In this document: positions 1-5,910 of the stretch, piece by piece | How the letters are laid out: each line of letters opens with the position of its first letter | Numbering within the stretch: the first letter of the stretch is position 1 | Assembly: GCA_002309215.1 (NCBI GenBank) | Contig: DBXG01000025.1 | Span: 10,971-18,263, forward strand | Reading direction: 5' to 3' | Origin: Alphaproteobacteria bacterium UBA1218 | GTDB lineage: Bacteria; Pseudomonadota; Alphaproteobacteria; Rs-D84 | DNA length: 7,293 nucleotides | Translations under genes and position numbers: made by a program | The notes under the pieces: model-generated | Told to the model about the DNA's origin: nothing | The model's database searches: none | Seen by the model: the letters and a program-made list of their open reading frames with translations, nothing else

Positions 1-118
1 TATTATCTTTTATGTTTAAATTTGCACCGGCTTTAATAATATTTAGTCTTTCTGCTGGTGATGCATTACAAAGTGCACCATACAATTCATAAGCATACTT
101 AAAAGAATAAGCTTTCAT
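1..118 (-). CDS. N-terminus of an ankyrin-repeat-like protein (partial, runs off the left edge)
   Basis: The ATG at 116-118 opens a frame that stays open to the window edge, giving 39 residues that begin MKAYSFKYAYELYGALCNAS. Residues 22-38 contain ERLNIIKAGANLNIKD, which matches the end of an ankyrin repeat: helix, then G-A-N/D-L/V-N, then the loop. In the family these repeats bind proteins, and many host-associated bacteria carry several such genes. The start is supported by a Shine-Dalgarno (AAGGA at 127-131) 8 nt upstream and a TTGACA/TATATT promoter behind it. There is no signal peptide, so it would be cytoplasmic or exported by another route. The gene at the right edge starts in a similar way. 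The ankyrin assignment rests on about one repeat. Domain content beyond the edge and the binding partner are unknown. Confidence 0.7.
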   Translation of the reverse strand, partial: MKAYSFKYAYELYGALCNASPAERLNIIKAGANLNIKDN

Positions 119-149
119 GTTTTATATCCTTTTTATTGTTATTACACAC

Positions 150-179
150 ATAATATAAACCAAAATTACAATTTGTCAA
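150..179 (-). promoter_or_regulatory. Sigma70-type promoter for the left ankyrin-like gene
   Basis: Read on the minus strand, a perfect TTGACA (-35, 174-179) is followed after 16 nt by TATATT (152-157), or after 18 nt by TATTAT (150-155). The Shine-Dalgarno at 127-131 and the ATG at 118 lie a short leader downstream. No clear terminator hairpin was seen between the yifB stop at 225 and this promoter, so some readthrough from yifB is possible. Confidence 0.65.
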
Positions 180-224
180 GCTTTGTATTTGATTCAAAAA
201 GGTGTATTCTTTACATTTGAATTG

Positions 225-1748
225 TTATTTATTCACACCGTACTTGCCACGATTGATTGGACGATAAGAAATCGCCTCTGCTAAATCTGCCATTATAATA
301 TTGTCATCACCACGCAAATCTGCGATTGTGCGCGCCAAACGTTTAATACGATTATAACCACGCGCAGACAATCCCATTTTTTCGGCTGCTGTATTCAGAA
401 ACTCTGTCAATTCGTCGGTTAAAACAACATATTTGTCCATATCTGCACCGTCCAAAAGTGCGTTAACATAACCCTGTCTGGCGATTTGTTTGTTCCGCGC
501 ATTTACAACGCGTTCACGAATTTGCGCGCTGGTTTCCACAGATTCATCATCAGTTTTCTTCATTTCCCAAGGATTCACTGCATCTACATCAACATGCAAA
601 TCGATTCGGTCTAATAATGGGCCAGAGATTTTATTTTGATATGCCTCTGCACAACGTGGAGCACGCGAACAAGACAAAGCCGCATTTCCCAGATGTCCAC
701 AAGGGCATGGGTTCATCGCGGCAATCAACTGAAAATGCGCAGGATATGTAGAATTACGTTTTGCACGCGATATAACTATTTTGCCAGATTCCATTGGCTG
801 ACGCAAAATCTCCAATGTTGCACGATTAAATTCAGGCAATTCGTCCAAAAACAAAACACCATTATGTGCCAAAGATATTTCACCAGGTTTTGCATCACTG
901 CCCCCACCCGCCAAAGCAACAGGACTGGCCGTATGATGAACACTACGAAACGGACGATTATATATCAAAGATTGATTATCTAATTTACCAGCAATTGAAT
1001 AAATTATCGATGTTTCCAGAACTTCATTTGCTGTCATTTCAGGCATAATCGTTGGCAAACGCGACGCCAACATAGTTTTCCCCGACCCCGGAGGTCCCAC
1101 CATCAACATCGCGTGACCGCCTGCGGCTGCGATTTCCAGCGCACGTTTTGCAGCCTGTTGACCATGTACCTCTGCCAAATCGCCAACTTTTGCATTTGAT
1201 TCAGAAATCTGCATCATTTGTGGCAATGGCAAAATCTGTGTTCCATGGAAATGATTGATTAAATCCAGAACATGATTTGGCGCCAATATGTTTGTGTGCC
1301 CTGCCCAGCGCGCTTCCGACCCCTGAACCGCAGGACAAATTATACCCAAACCGTTATTATTCGCCCAAACGCTGGCAGGCAATATACCGCCAGTCCGAAC
1401 GACAGCACCGTCCAGGCCAATTTCACCGATAATAACATATTGCGATAATTTATCTTCGGGTAAAACACCCATTGCGCACAAAATTCCACATAAAATGGGC
1501 AAATCAAAATGCGAACCTGTTTTTTCTATGTCTGCAGGCGACAAATTCACAGTTAATCGCTTTGACGGCAAAGATATATTCAACGCAGATAAAGCATTAC
1601 GAATTCTCTCCGCAGATTCTTTGACCGCCCTGTCTGCCAAACCAATGATATTAAATTCAGGCTTTGCAAAACCCGCAGACAGTTGCACTTGGACATCTAT
1701 CTTGGTAATATCCATACCGTTAAAAATAATTGAATTCAGATTTATCAT
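225..1748 (-). CDS. comM: YifB/ComM family Mg-chelatase-like AAA+ ATPase
   Basis: The protein has 507 residues, about the length of E. coli YifB (506 from memory). Residues 1-165 form the Lon-protease-like N-terminal domain seen in this family (GLADRAVKESAERIRNAL, then LTVNLSPADIEKTGSHFDLP). The Mg-chelatase AAA+ core has Walker A GPPGSGKT at 218-225, Walker B VLFLDELPEF at 298-307, and NPCPCG at 346-351 with further Cys at 360 and 366, a probable zinc-binding cluster. SGPLLDRIDL carries an arginine-finger candidate at R381. The C-terminal helical domain ends in ARTIADLRG and SYRPINR. ComM homologues act as hexameric branch-migration helicases that help integrate DNA during natural transformation. 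No competence genes are visible here, so that role is inferred from the family. The start at 1746-1748 fits the family N-terminus. An ATG at 1755-1757 is an alternative, and a start near 1829 would add 27 unrelated residues reaching into lepB. No Shine-Dalgarno precedes the start. Confidence 0.93.
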   Translation of the reverse strand: MINLNSIIFNGMDITKIDVQVQLSAGFAKPEFNIIGLADRAVKESAERIRNALSALNISLPSKRLTVNLSPADIEKTGSHFDLPILCGILCAMGVLPEDKLSQYVIIGEIGLDGAVVRTGGILPASVWANNNGLGIICPAVQGSEARWAGHTNILAPNHVLDLINHFHGTQILPLPQMMQISESNAKVGDLAEVHGQQAAKRALEIAAAGGHAMLMVGPPGSGKTMLASRLPTIMPEMTANEVLETSIIYSIAGKLDNQSLIYNRPFRSVHHTASPVALAGGGSDAKPGEISLAHNGVLFLDELPEFNRATLEILRQPMESGKIVISRAKRNSTYPAHFQLIAAMNPCPCGHLGNAALSCSRAPRCAEAYQNKISGPLLDRIDLHVDVDAVNPWEMKKTDDESVETSAQIRERVVNARNKQIARQGYVNALLDGADMDKYVVLTDELTEFLNTAAEKMGLSARGYNRIKRLARTIADLRGDDNIIMADLAEAISYRPINRGKYGVNK

Positions 1749-1755
1749 ACGAAAC

Positions 1756-1784
1756 ATATTAAAACTTGCACAGATTGTTTTCAA
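1756..1784 (-). promoter_or_regulatory. Candidate promoter of yifB, placed for a leaderless transcript
   Basis: On the minus strand TTGAAA (-35, 1779-1784) is separated by 17 nt from TAATAT (-10, 1756-1761). Only seven bases lie between the -10 box and the ATG at 1748, so transcription would start at or next to the start codon. That agrees with the absence of a Shine-Dalgarno. Both hexamers are imperfect, so this is a prediction. Confidence 0.45.
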
Positions 1785-1794
1785 GGTATAAAAT
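1766..1794 (+). promoter_or_regulatory. Candidate promoter of lepB-rnc-secG
   Basis: TTGCAC (1766-1771) is followed after 17 nt by TAAAAT (1789-1794). With a shorter 15-nt spacer, TATAAA (1787-1792) is the alternative -10. Transcription would begin near 1801, leaving a leader of about 20 nt with AAAGGA at 1807-1812. It overlaps the minus-strand yifB promoter almost completely. Confidence 0.5.
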
Positions 1795-1819
1795 ACCCAT
1801 GTCAACAAAGGATGAAAAT

Positions 1820-2704
1820 ATGCCCGCAAAGAATCACAATGCCGTTCGCGAATGGTTTAACACTATATTTTATGGCGGTTTAATCGCTATATTATTTCGC
1901 AGTTTATTATTGGAACCGTTTAATATACCATCTGGTTCTATGATACCATCATTACATGTGGGCGATCATATTTTCGTGCAAAAGTGGGCTTATGGTTATT
2001 CGCGTTATTCGTTTCCTTTTGGTTCTTGGAATATGTGGAACGGACGCTTTTGGGCACCACACGAACCAGAGGTTGGCGACATAATCGTATTTCGCAAACC
2101 AAATGCAAATGTCGAATATGTAAAAAGACTGATTGGAAAACCTGGCGATACTATCCAGATGAAGAAAGGTCGTCTGTATATAAACGATAAAATGGTTGAA
2201 CGCAAAAACCCACAACCTTATATAGTTGCAAATCTGCCAAAATCTATGCGTGGTGTTGGCTATTACAAAGATAATATGTCAATCAAGGGTAATAAAATTT
2301 GGCTAGATAACCAACCTGCACCATTTAATTATACGATTGAATATAAATCCGATTCTTTGTGCAAAGCAAACCCATACGAATGCGGTGTTTATAATGCAAC
2401 TGAATATACAGAAGTTTTACCCAACGGTGTTGAACACAACATTATTGAAACCGCAGATAACGGGCCATTGGATGACACAGAAGTATTCACTGTGCCTGAA
2501 AAACATTATTTCTTTATGGGCGACAATCGTGATAACAGCGCAGACAGTCGCACAACTGCTGTATCATACGTGCCACGCGATAATGTGTTGGGTAATGTTT
2601 GGTTTATCTGGTATTCACATAACTATTATGCACCAATGATAGCCTTTTGGAATTGGGGCAATAAAATGCGTTGGGACAGATTTGGAAACGGAAAGAAAAA
2701 ATAA
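1820..2704 (+). CDS. lepB: Signal peptidase I
   Basis: This 294-residue inner-membrane serine protease (family S26) removes signal peptides from proteins exported by the Sec and Tat routes. One N-terminal transmembrane segment spans about residues 13-30. The catalytic serine is S40 in the box B motif IPSGSMIPSL. The general-base lysine is K102 in EYVKRLIGKPGD. Box E, GDNRDNSADSR, is at 234-244. A long variable insert (about 125-225) lies before box E. The start at 1820 is preferred over in-frame starts at 1766 (TTG) and 1799 (ATG) because AAAGGA at 1807-1812 sits 7 nt before it and the protein then begins just ahead of the membrane segment. It is the first gene of a cluster with rnc and secG, and its stop codon shares one base with the rnc start. 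The lepB-rnc pair is common in proteobacteria. Confidence 0.96.
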   Translation: MPAKNHNAVREWFNTIFYGGLIAILFRSLLLEPFNIPSGSMIPSLHVGDHIFVQKWAYGYSRYSFPFGSWNMWNGRFWAPHEPEVGDIIVFRKPNANVEYVKRLIGKPGDTIQMKKGRLYINDKMVERKNPQPYIVANLPKSMRGVGYYKDNMSIKGNKIWLDNQPAPFNYTIEYKSDSLCKANPYECGVYNATEYTEVLPNGVEHNIIETADNGPLDDTEVFTVPEKHYFFMGDNRDNSADSRTTAVSYVPRDNVLGNVWFIWYSHNYYAPMIAFWNWGNKMRWDRFGNGKKK

Positions 2705-3333
2705 TGAACCTGAATTATAATTTTAACGATAAAAAATTACTGGAACTTGCTTTGACACAAAGCGGTGTTGATTCGAAACACAACAACGAACGTCTGGAAT
2801 TTATCGGCGACAGGGTTTTGGGTTTGTCTGTTGCTGCCCTGCTGTATGACATGTATCCAAATGAAGCCGAAGGTGGCCTGGCACGTCGTCACGCATTGCT
2901 TGTTTCCACAGAAACACTTGCACGTGTTGCCACGACTATTGGACTTGAAAAACACGTTCGCCATGGCCATATGACCAGCGGAAAAATAAATCACATTTTG
3001 GCAAATGCTATGGAAGCAGTTCTGGGCGCAATATTTCTTGATTCTGGGTTTGAATCTGCACGCAAAGTCATCGTTGATTTATGGACAGATTTGGCTGCTG
3101 CAGAAATTGTTGCACCAAAAGATGCAAAAACAGCATTACAAGAACTTGTCCAAAAAGCAAATTCTGGTGCTTTACCAACATACGTTTATCAGGAACCCAC
3201 AGGCGCATCACACAACCCTGAATTTACAGCAATCGTAAGCGCATTGGGTAAATCCGCCACCGGCAAAGGCCCATCAAAAAAAGCCGCAAGTTTAGATGCT
3301 GCATCAAACCTGTTAAAAATTCTTGCAATTTGA
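2704..3333 (+). CDS. rnc: Ribonuclease III
   Basis: This 209-residue protein cleaves double-stranded RNA, for example in rRNA precursor processing and mRNA turnover. The nuclease domain (about 1-130) has the family signature NERLEFIGD at 28-36, with metal ligands E32 and D36, and the second acidic site in ILANAMEAVLGAIFLDSG, where E104 is kept. The residue that is Asp114 in E. coli RNase III is Asn101 here. A double-stranded RNA-binding domain follows (about 140-207), starting DAKTALQELVQ and ending in an Ala/Lys-rich helix. The enzyme is shorter than the E. coli protein (226 residues from memory). The ATG overlaps the lepB stop by one base (TAATG), with GGAAAG at 2690-2695 as ribosome site, so translation is probably coupled. 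The gene era, often the next gene in other species, is absent here. Confidence 0.95.
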   Translation: MNLNYNFNDKKLLELALTQSGVDSKHNNERLEFIGDRVLGLSVAALLYDMYPNEAEGGLARRHALLVSTETLARVATTIGLEKHVRHGHMTSGKINHILANAMEAVLGAIFLDSGFESARKVIVDLWTDLAAAEIVAPKDAKTALQELVQKANSGALPTYVYQEPTGASHNPEFTAIVSALGKSATGKGPSKKAASLDAASNLLKILAI

Positions 3334-3351
3334 TGGTTTGACGGCTACAAT
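3323..3351 (+). promoter_or_regulatory. Possible internal promoter for secG
   Basis: TTGCAA (3323-3328) lies over the last codons of rnc, followed after 17 nt by TACAAT (3346-3351). The predicted start near 3358 would give a leader of about 22 nt carrying AAAGGA at 3368-3373. This would let secG be made independently of lepB-rnc. The hexamers are fair but not perfect. Confidence 0.35.
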
Positions 3352-3379
3352 CGCAACAACAAAACACAAAGGAAAAAAC

Positions 3380-3760
3380 ATGTTTTCAATATTATTAGTT
3401 TTATTAGTTATCGTCGCAGTTTTAATGACCTGCTTAATCTTGTTACAAAAATCCGAAGGTTCTGGTATGTCTGGTTCAAATGCCGCATCTATGTTTGGTG
3501 GTGTGCTAACTGGATCTGCTGCGGGCAATTTTTTAACAAAAATGACTGCATGGTTGGCAACAATATTTTTTATCCTGTGCGCATTGTTGTCTTTGGTTGT
3601 TGCAAAAACAAATGTTTCCAAACAGCATCAATCTGAATTACGTCAAGAATTGATAGCTAATACAGAACAAAAGGCAGAAGAAGCTCCTGCACAATCTACG
3701 CCAATTGAACCGGTAAAAACAGACACACCGGCTGAACAACCTGAACCAGTAAAACAATAA
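3380..3760 (+). CDS. secG: Preprotein translocase subunit SecG
   Basis: SecG is the small accessory subunit of the SecYEG channel that moves proteins across or into the inner membrane. The 126-residue protein has two hydrophobic helices (about 3-22 and 56-75) joined by a loop with the family hallmarks LLQKSEGSGMSGSNAASMFG and GNFLTKMTAWLA, close to the usual G-x-x-x-FL-T/x-x-T pattern. After residue 78 comes a hydrophilic tail rich in Glu, Gln and Pro (to 126), a common SecG extension of low conservation. The start at 3380 is chosen for AAAGGA at 3368-3373, 6 nt upstream, and because it opens directly into the first helix. A longer frame from 3323 would add 19 poorly matching residues. It follows rnc by 46 bp on the same strand, possibly with its own promoter, and is followed by a hairpin. 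Confidence 0.93.
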   Translation: MFSILLVLLVIVAVLMTCLILLQKSEGSGMSGSNAASMFGGVLTGSAAGNFLTKMTAWLATIFFILCALLSLVVAKTNVSKQHQSELRQELIANTEQKAEEAPAQSTPIEPVKTDTPAEQPEPVKQ

Positions 3761-3791
3761 AGTTTATATTCTTATTCTTTTGATTCTAAAA

Positions 3792-3822
3792 AACCGCCTA
3801 TATGGGCGGTTCGTTATATTTT
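3792..3822 (+). terminator. Rho-independent terminator-like hairpin after secG
   Basis: AACCGCC (3792-3798) pairs with GGCGGTT (3805-3811) around a 6-nt loop, followed by a T-rich but interrupted tract (CGTTATATTTTT). It lies 31 bp past the secG stop. The weak T-run means partial readthrough is possible. Confidence 0.6.
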
Positions 3823-3887
3823 TATATATAAACAATTTTTTACTTGTATTGTATAATTTTTTTTTCTAGGATTACTTCGTCAGGTAA

Positions 3888-3971
3888 AATTCATATAAAG
3901 TAACAAGAGATGACACACCCGCACAATCTGTAATGATTGAGCCAGATAAAGTTGAAAAGAAGATTGAATAA
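3888..3971 (+). pseudogene. Possible decayed copy of the secG 3' end
   Basis: Between an in-frame TAA at 3885-3887 and a TAA at 3969-3971 lies a 27-codon frame with no useful start at its beginning. Its second half, TPAQSVMIEPDKVEKKIE, lines up without gaps with the SecG tail APAQSTPIEPVKTD, which lies about 240 bp upstream on the same strand. They share P-A-Q-S, I-E-P and K at the same spacing, and the identical nine bases GCACAATCT. Just after its stop comes a strong terminator, as expected for the end of an old gene. I infer a partial tandem duplication of the secG end. The match is short and low-complexity, so coincidence is possible. A tiny peptide from the ATG at 3933 (12 residues) cannot be excluded but has no ribosome site. 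Confidence 0.3.
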
Positions 3972-3980
3972 AAAACGATA

Positions 3981-4024
3981 AAAAATCCCCTGCCGCTGCT
4001 CCTTGGACTCGGGGATTTTTTTAT
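3981..4024 (+). terminator. Strong rho-independent terminator with a long loop
   Basis: AAAAATCCCC (3981-3990) pairs perfectly with GGGGATTTTT (4011-4020), and the T-run continues to 4022. The 20-nt loop (3991-4010) is unusually long and GC-rich. With A-runs before and T-runs after, it could act in both directions. It lies 10 bp after the stop of the SecG-tail-like remnant. Confidence 0.75.
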
Positions 4025-4047
4025 TTTATTCAACGTCAAATTTATGA

Positions 4048-4067
4048 TACAATATACAGGGTATAAT
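4048..4067 (+). promoter_or_regulatory. Promoter elements upstream of the protease gene
   Basis: A perfect TATAAT is at 4062-4067, and a second -10-like TACAAT is at 4048-4053. Neither has a good -35; the best I can find is TTTATT at 4025-4030 for the upstream one. Use of TATAAT would start transcription near 4074-4076, only 5-7 nt before the ATG at 4081. Confidence 0.4.
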
Positions 4068-4080
4068 AACACCGATAAAA

Positions 4081-5868
4081 ATGAAAAAAAGTCGATTATA
4101 TTTGTTGTTATCTTTATGTTTGCCATGCTCGTCTTCAACATTTGCTGGCGTTTTCAATCAACCCACACAAGAGTTTTCATTGTCATACGAAGACTATCGT
4201 GCAACCAAAGCATCTGTTATTGATGCAATAAACAAAAACTCTATCGCTGATGATGGCTCTTTGTATGATCGTTGTCGCGATAATGGATTATATAGAAACT
4301 TATATACATGGGACAGACGCTGTTATTTAACAGAGGAACAAACAAGCAGAGCGCCCTATAATGCAATTGTTGCATTGATAGAGCCCAAAGATGGTTTCAT
4401 TTATTGTACTGGCACAATAGTTAAAAACCCAAATGATGGAAAATTATATGTATATACTGCGGCACATTGCACCAAAAGAACAGATACTAATCCTATACGT
4501 GTAAAAATGCAAAACGGCAACGAAATGGATTGCGAACCTGCATACGTTGGATTGGGATCAGCGCGAAACGATGTCGCTATATACAAAATTCCAAAAGAAC
4601 ATGAAAATGATGTTCCTTTTGTGACTACTGACAGTATGTATTCTGGTTATGTCGAAATTATCGGTTATGGTAGCTTACCTATTATGAGCAACAATCAAAT
4701 AAAAGCATTCCATCAAGCCCATGCAGACAAACTACAAGAATTAGATGTTGACCAAAACGACTTTTACAATTTTTCCATCCGGGGAGAACTTTACCAAACA
4801 TTACCTGAAGATTCTCATTTAAAAGGTTCTTTTCACTGCTATCTTACCCAAGGTCCAGAACCTTTTGATAAGGAACGCTATTGTCAAGCATGGCATGGTA
4901 ATTCTGGTGGCCCGATTTTTGATGAAAATGGCAAATTGGTCGCAATACTTACTGGTGGTTATGAAAACCTTACCGAAAACAAATATGCGGTAATCCCTCT
5001 TTCCCAGGAAATAGTATCTGATGCAGAAGACGAATTTATGCTCATCACTTCTAGATCAAAACTACGTAATGAAGCGGGCGATTGCTTCACAATAGATCAA
5101 AAGGGTAAGCCTGTTGAAGCAGATGATAACAAATGTCAAGATATTCCACTAAGCAGCTGGAACGTAGTACTTGGCAAAAGCGAATACAGCGGCATTTCCA
5201 AATGTAGCGCATCGGAAGAAAAAGACCGTTTTAATATCAATCCTTTTAATCATGACAATATAGACTGGAACTCACTCCCAAACGGTTATGAAGATTATGT
5301 TTATTCAAACTGTTGGTGTAAAACAAATGGTGTTAATTCCAATTGGAAAACGGCTTTCGTTATATCATCTAATAATGATAGATGCATACATAACTGTACA
5401 CAAGCATGCCTTGCAGATTTTCTTACAGAAGCAAAATCATTAGATAAAACCGAACAACACGACACATCAAAAAACACCGATTCAGACAACAACAATGACG
5501 CCACTATGATAGCGCACACCCCATCATATTGCGTAGTCACGCAAGGAACATATACCGACTATAAAGAAAGCATCAACACCAAATGCAAAGACTTGCCTGT
5601 TGACAGTTGGGAAGTGACATACACAGATAATACTAAATACACTGGAATCTCTAAATGCACAACCAGTGCAACTACTTTTAACGACAAAAATATTGATTCC
5701 ATGCCAAACGGAAATAATTGTTGGTGCAAACTTGACGGAACAAATACAAAATGGGAAAAAACAGGATGGATTCACAACCGTAAAAACTTTGATACATCCG
5801 CCTATGATAACTGTGACAACGTATGTGCGTCCGAATGTGCAAAAAACTTTATGAAAAGTACGAAATAA
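4081..5868 (+). CDS. Secreted chymotrypsin-fold serine protease with two C-terminal 8-cysteine domains
   Basis: The protein has 595 residues. Residues 1-22 are a Sec signal peptide (MKKSR, a Leu-rich core, likely cut after TFA22). The protease domain (about 90-320) shows H129 in YTAAHC, D164 in RNDVAIYKI and S275 in WHGNSGGPIF, with C109 and C130 placed like the conserved disulfide beside the catalytic histidine. The serine motif is GNSGG, not GDSGG, and the residue six before the serine is Q269, not Asp, so trypsin-like Arg/Lys specificity and classic zymogen activation are not expected. Two related domains follow, about 334-450 and 483-592, each with eight Cys in the same order (K-C-x-D, GISKC, PNG, CWCK, then C-x3-C-x3-C). 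A polar Asp/Asn/Ser/Thr linker (about 451-480) joins them. They may bind a surface or substrate; the function is unknown. The gene has no Shine-Dalgarno, stands alone between terminators, and its substrate is unknown. Confidence 0.88.
   Translation: MKKSRLYLLLSLCLPCSSSTFAGVFNQPTQEFSLSYEDYRATKASVIDAINKNSIADDGSLYDRCRDNGLYRNLYTWDRRCYLTEEQTSRAPYNAIVALIEPKDGFIYCTGTIVKNPNDGKLYVYTAAHCTKRTDTNPIRVKMQNGNEMDCEPAYVGLGSARNDVAIYKIPKEHENDVPFVTTDSMYSGYVEIIGYGSLPIMSNNQIKAFHQAHADKLQELDVDQNDFYNFSIRGELYQTLPEDSHLKGSFHCYLTQGPEPFDKERYCQAWHGNSGGPIFDENGKLVAILTGGYENLTENKYAVIPLSQEIVSDAEDEFMLITSRSKLRNEAGDCFTIDQKGKPVEADDNKCQDIPLSSWNVVLGKSEYSGISKCSASEEKDRFNINPFNHDNIDWNSLPNGYEDYVYSNCWCKTNGVNSNWKTAFVISSNNDRCIHNCTQACLADFLTEAKSLDKTEQHDTSKNTDSDNNNDATMIAHTPSYCVVTQGTYTDYKESINTKCKDLPVDSWEVTYTDNTKYTGISKCTTSATTFNDKNIDSMPNGNNCWCKLDGTNTKWEKTGWIHNRKNFDTSAYDNCDNVCASECAKNFMKSTK
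5082..5844 (+). repeat. Tandem duplicated 8-Cys domain inside the protease gene
   Basis: Copy 1 (residues about 334-450) has Cys at 335, 352, 375, 411, 413, 435, 439 and 443. Copy 2 (about 483-592) has Cys at 484, 502, 526, 547, 549, 578, 582 and 586. The shared frame is C-x(16-17)-C-x(22-23)-C, then C-x-C, then C-x3-C-x3-C. Near-identical stretches are Y-S/T-GISKC and PNG...CWCK. At the DNA level the copies have diverged widely, so the duplication is old. Eight Cys suggest up to four disulfides per domain once exported. Confidence 0.8.
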
Positions 5869-5897
5869 AAAACGTTGCAATCCGCAACGTTTTTTTT
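5868..5897. terminator. Bidirectional terminator between convergent genes
   Basis: AAAAACGTTGC (5868-5878) pairs with GCAACGTTTTT (5884-5894) around a 5-nt loop, and the T-run goes on to 5897. The A-run on the other side gives a T-run on the minus strand. It can end both the protease transcript and the convergent minus-strand transcript that stops at 5911. Confidence 0.88.
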
Positions 5898-5910
5898 ATC
5901 AAATATTTTT

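Larger units (their letters stand above)
3761..4080. other. 320-bp intergenic region between secG and the protease gene
   Basis: This is the only stretch over 300 bp without an intact gene. It contains the secG hairpin (3792-3822), an isolated -10-like TATAAT at 3852-3857 followed by a T-run, the SecG-tail-like remnant (3888-3971), a strong terminator (3981-4024) and the protease promoter region (about 4048-4067). The TATAAT-to-terminator span (about 3862-4024) could be transcribed as a small RNA of roughly 160 nt, but its -35 is poor and I recognise no RNA family. Confidence 0.5.

Noticed and set aside
1766..1819. Longer lepB starts at 1766 (TTG) and 1799 (ATG)
   Set aside because: The AAAGGA site at 1807-1812 is correctly spaced only for 1820, and the region before it holds the promoter.
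1749..1829. Longer yifB start adding 27 residues
   Set aside because: The extra residues do not fit the family N-terminus, would overlap the lepB start, and would place the start codon upstream of the best -10 box.
3872..4141. 89-residue minus-strand frame with hydrophobic stretches
   Set aside because: It is the antisense reading of two strong plus-strand signals (the terminator at 3981-4024 and the protease promoter) and of the signal peptide. It has no ribosome site, and its hydrophobicity comes from A/T-rich DNA.
5082..5844. Duplicated segment considered as a CRISPR-like or mobile repeat
   Set aside because: The repeat exists at the protein level only, within one reading frame, with diverged DNA and no spacers or terminal repeats.
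5524..5880. 118-residue minus-strand frame opposite the protease tail
   Set aside because: It is antisense to a Cys-rich, conserved coding sequence and includes the terminator stem. It has no ribosome site or recognisable domain.
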